Positions 1 through 7,647 of a stretch of 64,000 nucleotides of DNA are shown piece by piece. Origin of the DNA: CAMXAS01 sp964442435 (lineage in GTDB: Bacteria; Bacteroidota; Bacteroidia; Bacteroidales; P3). Every line of letters begins with the position of its first letter. Position 1 is the first letter of the stretch. Made by a program: the position numbers and the translations under genes. Below the pieces are notes generated by a model. That model was not told where the DNA came from, did no database searches, and was given only the letters and a program-made list of their open reading frames with translations. The stretch spans positions 1 through 64,000 of the forward strand of contig CAYTZG010000004.1 in NCBI GenBank assembly GCA_964442435.1. Direction: 5' to 3'.

Positions 1-133
1 GAACTTTTATCGTATCTTACAGCTTCAAGCCTTGCGGTGAAGCATCCGACACAATTCGAAGATAAAAGAAACTCGCGCTACCTTTATCTTAACATTTCCT
101 CAACCAAACTTTCCTGCCCCTTTTCCGAAACAG
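1..133 (-). ncRNA. 5' part of a structured leftward transcript (ncRNA or mRNA leader), cut by the window edge
   Basis: No protein-coding gene is visible here. A near-ideal leftward promoter (139-169) predicts a start near 133. Within the transcript, an 8-bp inverted repeat CTTTTATC/GATAAAAG (4-11 with 61-68) encloses a second hairpin at 22-43 (GCTTCA/TGAAGC plus CC/GG closing a GCAA tetraloop). A GNRA-capped hairpin inside an outer stem suggests a folded RNA. It could be a stand-alone ncRNA or the leader of a gene to the left. No match to SRP RNA or tmRNA signatures was seen. Confidence 0.4.
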
Positions 134-138
134 GACTG

Positions 139-169
139 CAAAGGTACGACTTTTTTTCATACCCGCAAA
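139..169 (-). promoter_or_regulatory. Bacteroidota housekeeping-type promoter, leftward
   Basis: On the minus strand the -33 box TTTG (166-169) is separated by 19 nt from the -7 box TACCTTTG (139-146). This matches the phylum's TTTG-N19-21-TAnnTTTG consensus. It fires toward the left edge, away from the symporter gene. Confidence 0.65.
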
Positions 170-265
170 GTCTTTTTGGTCTTTTCCAAGAAAATTTCCT
201 TAAATTATCTTAAAACAAACAGAAAATCAAAACAATATTTTTGCACTTTTTTTTACGCGCCTACC

Positions 266-1720
266 CTACTTTTTTGCCAAAACCGGCGTTTTTTGCCGAA
301 AAAGCCATATGCCCAAGACCGTCAACGCCCCGTTGAGCAACAAAATCTCGAAACCGAAATTATAGCCTAAAAGCTTGCATATCTGCACGATGACGAAACT
401 CAATACCGGCGACGCCAAAACAACGAACGGCACCCAACGGTCCTTGACCTGCCATTTGGTATAGATGCCGGCGAAGAACAAGCCCAAAAGCGGGCCGTAG
501 GTATAGGACGCGATGTCATAGACCATGTTGATGACCGCATCGCTTTTCAACGCATAGAACATCATGATGAACAGGAAGAACACGACCGCCGTGCACAGAT
601 GGACGCGGTAGCGGATTTTGCGGATTTTGTCCTCGCTGTAGTTTTTCTTCTCCACGCCGAGGATATCGATCGTAAAACTCGTGGTAAGGGCGGTCATCGC
701 ACCGTCGGCACTCGAATAGGCCGCCGACAGCACGCCTATCATGAACGTAAGGCCGGCCAGTACGGGCAACCGCCGTATCGCGATTTCGGGAAACAGATAA
801 TCGGTATCGGTGCAGGGAACGCCGTTCTGCATCGCGAACAGGCAGAGGATGGCGCCCAAAACGAGGAAAAACACGTTCATCACAAGCAAAATCGCGCTGA
901 ACGAGAACATATTTTTCTGCGCGTCCTTCAGGTTGCGGCAACTCAGATTCTTCTGCATCATGTCTTGGTCAAGCCCGGTCATCGTCACCGTGACGAACAG
1001 CCCGCTCAGAAACTGTTTGAGGAAATAACGCTTGTGCGTCGGGTCGGTTTGAAAGACTTCCGAAAACGGACTTTGGCGCACGTTTTCCAGCATCTGTCCG
1101 AACGACCAGTCGGCGTAACGGCAGATGCAGACGATGGAGATAATGACGGCCAACAGCATGAACGTGGTCTGCAACGTATCGGTCCACACAATCGTGCGGA
1201 TGCCGCCCTTGAACGTATAGCCGAGAATGAGCAGGATGAACAGGGCCGTCACGAGCCAAAACGGCAGGCCGAACTGCTTGAACACGAATTCGTGTAGCAC
1301 GCCTATGACGAGGAACATCCGCAACGTGGCGCCCAAACTGCGCGAGAGCAGGAAGTAGGCCGCGCCCGATTTGTAGGACGCCGCGCCGAAGCGCTTATCT
1401 ATATAGGTATAGATGGACGTCAGGTTCAATTTGTAGTAAAGCGGCAACAACACCGTGGCCACGACGACATAGCCGGCGATAAAGCCCAGCACCATCGGGA
1501 AGTAATAGAAATTCTCGCGCCACACATTGCCGGGCACCGACATGAACGTGACGCCCGACAAAGACGCCCCCACCATGCCGTATGCCACGACGAACCACGG
1601 CGAATTGCGGTTTCCGCGATAAAACGAATCGTTGTTGACCTTGCGTGTGGTCAGAAACGTAATCGCGAACAACATTGCGGTATATACCACAAAGACCGTC
1701 ACAATCATCCAAGCGCTCAT
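266..1720 (-). CDS. sodium:solute symporter (SSS family)
   Basis: This 484-residue protein is almost entirely hydrophobic, with roughly 13 membrane segments, the normal size for the solute:sodium symporter family. Family-typical features include the GGIRTIVWTDTLQ stretch after the fifth or sixth helix and SSADGAMTALTTSF in the second half. It should import a small organic solute with Na+ at the inner membrane. The substrate cannot be told from sequence; sialic acid, sugar and amino acid carriers all look similar. It starts 4 nt after the upstream lipoprotein gene ends, so the two are probably co-transcribed and may serve the same nutrient. Confidence 0.85.
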   Translation of the reverse strand: MSAWMIVTVFVVYTAMLFAITFLTTRKVNNDSFYRGNRNSPWFVVAYGMVGASLSGVTFMSVPGNVWRENFYYFPMVLGFIAGYVVVATVLLPLYYKLNLTSIYTYIDKRFGAASYKSGAAYFLLSRSLGATLRMFLVIGVLHEFVFKQFGLPFWLVTALFILLILGYTFKGGIRTIVWTDTLQTTFMLLAVIISIVCICRYADWSFGQMLENVRQSPFSEVFQTDPTHKRYFLKQFLSGLFVTVTMTGLDQDMMQKNLSCRNLKDAQKNMFSFSAILLVMNVFFLVLGAILCLFAMQNGVPCTDTDYLFPEIAIRRLPVLAGLTFMIGVLSAAYSSADGAMTALTTSFTIDILGVEKKNYSEDKIRKIRYRVHLCTAVVFFLFIMMFYALKSDAVINMVYDIASYTYGPLLGLFFAGIYTKWQVKDRWVPFVVLASPVLSFVIVQICKLLGYNFGFEILLLNGALTVLGIWLFRQKTPVLAKK

Positions 1721-1724
1721 AAGC

Positions 1725-3509
1725 TTACTGGTTTAAATATTTTTCCCGGCGCGCCCGGTCCGCCGCATCCTCTTCCGCACGCCATTCGGCATAGGGTTCC
1801 GACCCCACGAGCCACTTCGCATAATACTCCAATGAAAACGGCCGCCCCGTAGCCCGCTCCAAGATTTCGTACCACGGATAGGCGTCGCCATACCAGAAAA
1901 TCTCGTTTTTAAAGAATTTGCCGACATCTTCGGTAGCCATGTAATCGGGCGTCCAATAGTCGGGCGTCCGCAATACGGAATCGCAGACATAGGCGTTCAG
2001 CTGACAGGCCACCGCACTGCCCAACAGGTAGTTGTGGTAATAACACGGCCGCAGGACGATATGCCATTTCGTGGCCCAGCCATCGCCGCCCGATCCGGCT
2101 CCGTCGGCCTCCGCGGGCGAAAGCAGCTGGTATTCCATCTGCAGTTTCTGCCAGAGTTTATCCAAATCCTGCTCCGGATTCCGATACAACGCCCGCTCGA
2201 AATGATACATGACCAAGCCCCAACGGCAAAAGACCAACTGCTGGGCGTGGAGGTTCATATAGGATTCCAAACGCGTGCGCCGCGAATCCAACGGCATATA
2301 CATGATGCCCATGCCCTGTAGCCAGGTTTCATTGAACGGCAAGCGCCAGAACAAACGGCCCGTGGCCTCGCAGAGTACCGTATAATCCATATCATGCAAC
2401 AGATACGGCAACGTGCCCGATACATTCTTGCGATACAGCGCCACGCCGCCCAGCCACATCGCATCGCACATACTCTCCATATCCATCCCCAGACTGCAAA
2501 GCAAACGCACGTCGTCGCCGCGGTGGTTCAAATCGTAGCAACGGACGTAGGGCACCTTGCCCGGACGCGGCCGCAAATCGCTACGTAGAAAGACATCGCG
2601 CACATACAGGCCGACGCTCTCGTAAAAGCCGACCGCCAGATTGGCCACATTCTTGTTTTCGTAGGAACGCGCCTGCCCGATATCGTAGAGGCTGAAGACA
2701 TCCTGAAAGAACGTGGCCTGATAGTGCCGGGGCCGCAAGTCCGACACCGGTATGCCGTAGCGGGCGGCCAACTCCTCGTCGATTTCGCCTTTGAGATATT
2801 CGTAGGCCCCGCGGGTCATCGTATCGAACGTATGAAACCAGACGTCCAGCGAATCCGGCACCAAATCCATGCGGGCCAACTGGTAGTCGTAGAAATCGCT
2901 GAATCCCGCGCCGCGCACGACCGCATTGCGGCAACGCGCCAACGCGACGATGGAGTCGCGGAGCAATTCGCTGATGGACTGCAGGGGCGCCTCCGCCAAC
3001 GACAGCGTGTCGGCCGGCAGGGTGTCCGCCCGCGCCGTATCCTGCGGCCTTTGCGCCAGATAGCGAACCACCTGTTCGTACAGATAGGTTTCCAAACGCG
3101 CCATGCGCTTGAGCATAGCCGTATCGGCCTGATAAAGCAACGTATTGTAGTAGATGCGCCCGATTTGACGCGACAGATAGGCATCCGAAAACGCCTTTTC
3201 CTTATGCCAGCGCGCCACGGTCTTGAACCGCGTCGGCTCCGACAAGGCCAACGCGCGTTCTTCGCGCAAATCGCCCAAACAGCCGAAGACATAGGGCGAA
3301 CTGCCCTGCGCCGCCTCGTATTCGGCCACCGTCACGCCTTTGTCCAAGGGCGCGATTTCCCGCTCGTAGGCCTGAATCAACTCGATGGCCTTTTTTTCCA
3401 TCTGCCGGCTACGGTAGCGGTCGCACGAAGCCAAAACGCACAGCCCGGCCGCCAGCAACGCCAAACGGACGGCCACACCGCCTAGCCCCCGATACCTTAA
3501 ATTTCTCAT
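1725..3509 (-). CDS. lipoprotein, M2 (ACE-like) peptidase fold with degenerate zinc site
   Basis: The N-terminus is a lipoprotein signal ending in LASC, so the protein should be anchored in the envelope. The rest resembles bacterial M2 peptidyl-dipeptidases: an N-terminal helical part with an IGRIYYNTLLYQ-like stretch (about residues 115-127), and a C-terminal KWHIVLRPCYYHNYLLG stretch like the substrate-binding end of M2/M3 enzymes. Where the family has HExxH the protein reads WLGGV (about residues 352-356), although a downstream glutamate in LCEATG is kept about 25 residues later. All three HExxH residues needed for zinc binding and catalysis are therefore missing. I infer a binding or scaffold pseudo-enzyme, possibly working with the downstream symporter. 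ATG 3509 was preferred to 3518 because the predicted -7 box TAATTTTG overlaps 3518. Confidence 0.6.
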   Translation of the reverse strand: MRNLRYRGLGGVAVRLALLAAGLCVLASCDRYRSRQMEKKAIELIQAYEREIAPLDKGVTVAEYEAAQGSSPYVFGCLGDLREERALALSEPTRFKTVARWHKEKAFSDAYLSRQIGRIYYNTLLYQADTAMLKRMARLETYLYEQVVRYLAQRPQDTARADTLPADTLSLAEAPLQSISELLRDSIVALARCRNAVVRGAGFSDFYDYQLARMDLVPDSLDVWFHTFDTMTRGAYEYLKGEIDEELAARYGIPVSDLRPRHYQATFFQDVFSLYDIGQARSYENKNVANLAVGFYESVGLYVRDVFLRSDLRPRPGKVPYVRCYDLNHRGDDVRLLCSLGMDMESMCDAMWLGGVALYRKNVSGTLPYLLHDMDYTVLCEATGRLFWRLPFNETWLQGMGIMYMPLDSRRTRLESYMNLHAQQLVFCRWGLVMYHFERALYRNPEQDLDKLWQKLQMEYQLLSPAEADGAGSGGDGWATKWHIVLRPCYYHNYLLGSAVACQLNAYVCDSVLRTPDYWTPDYMATEDVGKFFKNEIFWYGDAYPWYEILERATGRPFSLEYYAKWLVGSEPYAEWRAEEDAADRARREKYLNQ

Positions 3510-3515
3510 AAGGGG

Positions 3516-3523
3516 CAAAATTA
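3516..3523 (-). promoter_or_regulatory. -7 element TAATTTTG for the lipoprotein-symporter unit
   Basis: The minus-strand sequence TAATTTTG fits TAnnTTTG and lies just upstream of ATG 3509. The predicted transcript would have almost no leader. No good -33 TTTG was found, so this is tentative. Confidence 0.35.
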
Positions 3524-3606
3524 CGAAATTTAATCGAAAGACCGATACGGCGGGCGGCCGTCAGCAACGGCGCGGGTCGCCAAGTTTTTTTTCATATGTT
3601 TTCGAA

Positions 3607-3638
3607 TTTGAACGTATAATAAAAAATCCTTACCTTTA
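3607..3638 (+). promoter_or_regulatory. promoter of the BadF-family kinase gene
   Basis: TTTG (3607-3610), 20 nt, then TACCTTTA (3631-3638), one mismatch from TAnnTTTG. The ATG follows only 5 nt after the -7 box, which implies a leaderless or near-leaderless mRNA. Confidence 0.5.
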
Positions 3639-3643
3639 CAGCC

Positions 3644-4504
3644 ATGTTAGCGATAGTAGACAGCGGTTCCACCAAGACAGACTGGTATTTCATCGGAACG
3701 GGCAACCGTTTCGGCGAAGATGAGATTCATTTGACCACCCAAGGCCTCAACCCCTATTTCGTCGGTTCGGATGAAATAGAGCGTTGTTTGGAAAAAGAGA
3801 TCTATCCGTTCATCGACAACCGGCAGGTGGAGCAAGTGTATTTCTATGGGTCGGGGTGCGCCGACGATTATAAGAAAACGACGTTATATACACCTTTGGA
3901 GAGTTTCTTCCCGAATGCGATGGTGCAGGTGGAGAGCGATTTGATGGGGGCGGCCGTGGCTTTGTTCGGCGATGCGCCGGGCATCGCGGGCATTTTGGGC
4001 ACGGGCGCGAGTGTCTGCCGTTATGACGGGCACGGCATCGTGGAACGTCAGCCGTCGTTGGGCTACATCCTCGGCGACGAAGGAAGCGGCGCCCATATCG
4101 GGCTGCAACTGTTGCGCGCCTATCTCTACCGCGATATGCCGCCGGCCTTGGCACAGGCGTTCGAGGCCTTTTGTCCGGGCTCGCCGACGGAATTGTTGGA
4201 GCGGGTGTATAAGGGCGACAAGCCGAACCGTTTTCTCGGCTCGCTGACGCATTTCGCCGGCGAACATCGGCAAGACCCGTTTGTAAAGGACTTGTTGCAG
4301 ACGGCTTTCCGCGCGTTCTGCGAAAAGCAGTTGATGAAATTTGACACCATCAAAACCCTGCCGGTCAAACTGTTGGGTTCGGTGGCGCATCATTTCCGCG
4401 AAGAATTGACGGAAGCGGCACGGGGGTGCGGTATGGAAATTGCAGCGGTGGAAGCGTCGCCCATGGCGGGGCTCATCCGCTATTACAAGCGGGCGGACGG
4501 GTAA
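3644..4504 (+). CDS. BadF/BadG/BcrA/BcrD-type ATPase, probable N-acetylglucosamine kinase
   Basis: The 286-residue protein starts with the ASKHA phosphate-1 motif as DSGSTKTDW, the form seen in eukaryotic-like N-acetylglucosamine kinases and their Bacteroidota homologues. A second glycine-rich phosphate motif (GILGTGASV) and LGDEGSGAHIG follow near residues 115-150. It probably phosphorylates an amino sugar in the cytoplasm, for example GlcNAc from wall turnover or host glycans. It is followed 25 nt later by the FKBP isomerase gene, so the two may share a transcript ending at the terminator near 5338. Sugar specificity is inferred from the family only. Confidence 0.75.
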   Translation: MLAIVDSGSTKTDWYFIGTGNRFGEDEIHLTTQGLNPYFVGSDEIERCLEKEIYPFIDNRQVEQVYFYGSGCADDYKKTTLYTPLESFFPNAMVQVESDLMGAAVALFGDAPGIAGILGTGASVCRYDGHGIVERQPSLGYILGDEGSGAHIGLQLLRAYLYRDMPPALAQAFEAFCPGSPTELLERVYKGDKPNRFLGSLTHFAGEHRQDPFVKDLLQTAFRAFCEKQLMKFDTIKTLPVKLLGSVAHHFREELTEAARGCGMEIAAVEASPMAGLIRYYKRADG

Positions 4505-4529
4505 AAAGAAAATAAAAAAACACGATAAT

Positions 4530-5282
4530 ATGAAAATGAATCGAATGGTCTGCGGCTTAATCGTAGTGTTGAGCCTGGGCATGGTCGCCAGTCCTTCCGC
4601 GATGGCGCAAAAAGCGAAAAAACAGAAAAACGAAACAGTTATGGCACAGGATGCAAAGGAAAAGGATACGGTCAGTTTCCTTTTGGGCTACAATCTGGGC
4701 GGTCAAATCGCGCAGATGCCCTATGAAGTAGCGATTGAAAGTTTTATGGAAGGCTTTCAGAAAGCCGTGAAAGGCGAAGAAAGCGGCGTGTCTGAAGAGG
4801 ACGCGAACCGTATTCTGAGCGCATGGCAAAACAAGATGCAGCAGGAAATGCAGGCGCGTCAAATGGAAGAAAGCATGAAGGAAGCGACGGCCAATAAGGA
4901 AGCCGGCCGTAAGTTCATGGAAGAAAACGCCAAGCAAGAGGGCGTGCAGCAGACCGCGAGCGGCTTGCAATACAAAGTGAATGTTATGGGTACCGGTGCC
5001 AAGCCGGCCGCCACCGACCGCGTCAAGGTGCATTACGAAGGCCGTCTGCTCAATGGCGAGAAATTCGACTCGTCCATCGACCGTGGCGAACCGACGAGCT
5101 TCCCGCTCAACGCTGTTATCAGAGGTTGGACAGAAGGTTTGCAACTGATGCCCGTAGGCTCCAAGTTCACGTTCTATATCCCGGCGGAGTTGGGTTATGG
5201 CGACCGCGCCGTTTCAACGATTCCGGCCGGTTCCACGTTGGTGTTCGATGTGGAATTGATTGAAATCAACCCGGCTGAATAA
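4530..5282 (+). CDS. FKBP-type peptidyl-prolyl cis-trans isomerase, exported (FkpA/Mip-like)
   Basis: From ATG 4530 the protein has 250 residues: a signal peptide of about 25 residues ending in AMA, an N-terminal helical FKBP dimerisation domain (about 40-130) and a C-terminal FKBP catalytic domain (about 150-248). The domain contains VKVHYEGRLLNGEKFDSS and the IPAELGYGDR and IPAGSTLVFDVELI segments. It should fold proline-containing proteins in the periplasm. An upstream in-frame ATG (4440) lies inside the previous gene and lacks a signal peptide at its start, so 4530 was chosen. The gene ends just before a strong terminator. Confidence 0.9.
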   Translation: MKMNRMVCGLIVVLSLGMVASPSAMAQKAKKQKNETVMAQDAKEKDTVSFLLGYNLGGQIAQMPYEVAIESFMEGFQKAVKGEESGVSEEDANRILSAWQNKMQQEMQARQMEESMKEATANKEAGRKFMEENAKQEGVQQTASGLQYKVNVMGTGAKPAATDRVKVHYEGRLLNGEKFDSSIDRGEPTSFPLNAVIRGWTEGLQLMPVGSKFTFYIPAELGYGDRAVSTIPAGSTLVFDVELIEINPAE

Positions 5283-5305
5283 GCGGAAGATTGACGGAAA
5301 GCGAA

Positions 5306-5338
5306 AGCCCGCCGATGTATAATCGGCGGGCTTTTTTC
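5306..5338 (+). terminator. intrinsic terminator after the FKBP gene
   Basis: AGCCCGCCGAT and its complement enclose a 4-nt loop and are followed by TTTTTT. It sits between the rightward FKBP gene and the leftward recR gene. Confidence 0.8.
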
Positions 5339-5364
5339 GTATGGTTGTTTCGGAGGGAAACGGC

Positions 5365-5970
5365 TCAGCCGAAAGGCGTCCGTTGCTGGATGGAGCGGCC
5401 CAACGTCAACTCGTCGATGTATTCCAAGTCGTCGCCGATGGCAATGCCCTTGGCCAGAGTGGAGAGCCGGACGTCGGCGGCCTGCAGCAGCCGCGAGATA
5501 TAAAAGGCCGTGGTGTCGCCGTCGGGGGTGGCCGGCAGGGCCAGTATGACTTCTTCCACCGCCTCGGCCTTGACGCGCTCCGGCAGGTCGGCCAAGTGCA
5601 GCTGGGAGGGCGAAACGCCGTCCATGGGCGAAATCAGGCCGCCCAATACGTGGTAGCGGCCGTTGTAAACCTGAGTCGCCTCTATGGCCATGATGTCGCG
5701 GATGTCGCTCACCACGCACAGCAAGTGCGGGTTACGTTGCGGAGAGGCGCAGACCGGGCAGATTTCGGTTTCGGAGATATTGTGACAATGGCGACAGAAA
5801 CGGATGTCCTGTCGCAGATGAATCAAGGCCTCGCCGAGCCCCGTGGCCAATTCTTCCTCTTGGCCGAGCAGAAACAGCGCGAGCCGTAAGGCGGTCTTGC
5901 GGCCGATGCCCGGCAGACGGTGCAGGGCTTCGACGGCTTTTTCCAAAAGCGGGGGTAAAGCGGAATCCAT
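5365..5970 (-). CDS. recR: recombination mediator protein RecR
   Basis: The 201-residue protein has the RecR order: an N-terminal helix-hairpin-helix (LPGIGRKTALRLALFLL), a four-cysteine zinc finger (CRHCHNISETEICPVC), and a Toprim domain with LGGLISPMDGVSP. RecR acts with RecO and RecF to load RecA at single-strand gaps. The start at 5970 (MDSALPP) is where homologues begin; the open frame extends 24 codons further upstream but overlaps the end of prmC. It follows prmC by 10 nt and is the last gene of a leftward three-gene unit. Confidence 0.95.
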   Translation of the reverse strand: MDSALPPLLEKAVEALHRLPGIGRKTALRLALFLLGQEEELATGLGEALIHLRQDIRFCRHCHNISETEICPVCASPQRNPHLLCVVSDIRDIMAIEATQVYNGRYHVLGGLISPMDGVSPSQLHLADLPERVKAEAVEEVILALPATPDGDTTAFYISRLLQAADVRLSTLAKGIAIGDDLEYIDELTLGRSIQQRTPFG

Positions 5971-5980
5971 GGCCGCAAAA

Positions 5981-6883
5981 TTACGCAAAAAATCTGGCGC
6001 GCACAAAACGGGGCTTGTCGCGGAAATCCCGCAGAATATCAACCGTTTGGAAACCCATATCGCGGTAAAGCGCCGTCAAGCCGTCGGACAGGGCCTCGTT
6101 GATTTCCGCCCACAGCACGCCGTCGTCGGCCAAGGTCTCACGGGCGATACGCCCCAAGGCTTCGTAAAAACGCAAGGGGTCGGCATCGGGCACGAACAGG
6201 GCGGACGCGGGCTCATAACACAGCACGTTGCCGCGCATCAAGGCTTTCTCGCTCTCGCGCACATAGGGCGGGTTACTGACGATGACGTGCCACGGCCCCG
6301 CGGGCGGCGCGTCGGCCAACAGGTCGTGACGGAGGAAGCGCAAGGGCGCGGCGGCGGGCGTACCCCAAGTCTCGGCGTTGCGGCGCGCCACGGCCAAGGC
6401 TTGGTCCGACACGTCACTGCCGCAGACCTCGGCCCGGCCTCCCAGCCGCCGATAGAGCGCGAGCGCGATGCAACCGCTGCCCGTACAGGCATCCCAAACG
6501 CGCAGCCGCCCGCCGCCGGCCAGCCGGTCTTGCATCAACCGCCCCTCTTCCGACACCAGCGACACCATCTGCTCCGTTTCCGGCCGCGGAATCAACACCG
6601 CCGGCGAAACGTCCAACGCCATATCGTCGAAATAAGCGCGACCGAACACATACTGTACCGGCTCGCCCTTGCGCAGCCGTTTGGCCACCTCAAAGAACCG
6701 CAACAGCTCGCTCTCGCTCACGCGCCGGTCGGCTTGCGCGCGAAAGACGGCCCGCGACTCGCCCAGGATTTCCTCGGCCGCCCAATCGAACAGGGCGCCC
6801 GCCTCCTCCACGGGGTAGAGCCCCGCCAATTCCGCCAGATAAAACCGGCGCACATCCGCCAACGCATTCGACGCTATCCGCAT
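5981..6883 (-). CDS. prmC: peptide chain release factor N5-glutamine methyltransferase PrmC
   Basis: The 300-residue protein shows the HemK/PrmC layout: an N-terminal five-helix domain, then a Rossmann SAM-binding domain with the catalytic NPPY motif (VSNPPYVRESE) and a conserved IPRPETE strand. It methylates the GGQ glutamine of release factors RF1 and RF2 to speed termination. The ATG at 6883 is the family-typical start; the longer frame upstream would run through the neighbouring membrane-protein gene. It lies 5 nt after that gene and 10 nt before recR. Confidence 0.93.
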   Translation of the reverse strand: MRIASNALADVRRFYLAELAGLYPVEEAGALFDWAAEEILGESRAVFRAQADRRVSESELLRFFEVAKRLRKGEPVQYVFGRAYFDDMALDVSPAVLIPRPETEQMVSLVSEEGRLMQDRLAGGGRLRVWDACTGSGCIALALYRRLGGRAEVCGSDVSDQALAVARRNAETWGTPAAAPLRFLRHDLLADAPPAGPWHVIVSNPPYVRESEKALMRGNVLCYEPASALFVPDADPLRFYEALGRIARETLADDGVLWAEINEALSDGLTALYRDMGFQTVDILRDFRDKPRFVRARFFA

Positions 6884-6888
6884 ATCGT

Positions 6889-7482
6889 TCAGTGCTTGAA
6901 ATGCCGGCAGGCCAATAGGCCTATCGGCAAGAAATACAGACACCAGCACAGCAAGGCCCAAGTGCCGGCCCGGCCGGCCCCACCAGCCATACCGTGCCAA
7001 AGTGCCGTCATCGGCAACAGGAAACAGCTGAAGAAAAAGACGCCATGTATCATCAGCAGGGCCTTCAGCCATTTATCCGCCCGGTTGGCGGGCTTGACGG
7101 ACAGGCCGATGAAAAACGTCGAAAGCGCCATCATGCCATAGCCCAGCAAATCGTAGTTGAACAGCAGGCCGCCCCTTTGGAAATCCAACAGCCACGCCGC
7201 CTGCTCCGACAGCGCGTCGAACCGCAACGTCGTCTGTGCGAAATACACCAGCAAAACCAAAACGGCATAGACCGCCGCGAACAGCATCCCGACCCGTGCC
7301 GCCACCTTGCGGTCGGCCGCGCTTTCGTCATGAAATCCCGCCGCCATCATCGCATAACCGATGGGCAGAATCATACAGACGAAATAGGAACCGAACGCAT
7401 AATCCACCAACAGACACACGGCAAAGAGCAACACCGTCACACTGACAATCCCCGCCCCGATTTTGGCAATAGTCCCGTTCAT
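6889..7482 (-). CDS. multispanning membrane protein of unknown function
   Basis: This 197-residue protein contains about six hydrophobic segments (residues 10-30, 35-48, 65-82, 105-128, 140-160 and 168-190), so it is an integral membrane protein. I recognise no characterised family. It is the first gene of the unit with prmC and recR, and a TAATTTTG -7 element lies 23 nt upstream of its start. Linkage to those housekeeping genes need not mean a shared function. Confidence 0.6.
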   Translation of the reverse strand: MNGTIAKIGAGIVSVTVLLFAVCLLVDYAFGSYFVCMILPIGYAMMAAGFHDESAADRKVAARVGMLFAAVYAVLVLLVYFAQTTLRFDALSEQAAWLLDFQRGGLLFNYDLLGYGMMALSTFFIGLSVKPANRADKWLKALLMIHGVFFFSCFLLPMTALWHGMAGGAGRAGTWALLCWCLYFLPIGLLACRHFKH

Positions 7483-7504
7483 ATACCTTTATCTTAACGT
7501 GTTG

Positions 7505-7512
7505 CAAAATTA
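7505..7512 (-). promoter_or_regulatory. -7 element TAATTTTG for the membrane protein-prmC-recR unit
   Basis: TAATTTTG on the minus strand fits TAnnTTTG and would give a leader of about 17 nt before ATG 7482. No clear -33 box was found. Confidence 0.35.
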
Positions 7513-7569
7513 CTATTTTTATAAACAACTATCTTGGATATTCCTCAAATGAATACAGCGATTGGATAC

Positions 7570-7606
7570 AAAAAACAGGCGGCCCGAAACGAGCCGCCTG
7601 CAACTC
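7570..7606 (-). terminator. intrinsic terminator of the caspase operon
   Basis: On the minus strand GCAGGCGGC pairs with GCCGCCTG around a short loop and runs into TTTTTT. It lies about 45 nt after the caspase stop codon. Confidence 0.75.
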
Positions 7607-7647
7607 ATACAATTCTTTTACAGAATTTCATAAAAGTCACGAATCTC

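Noticed and set aside
176..370. Short open frame of 64 codons on the plus strand at the left end
   Set aside because: It covers AT-rich intergenic DNA and then runs antisense into the symporter gene; no start signal and no protein-like composition.
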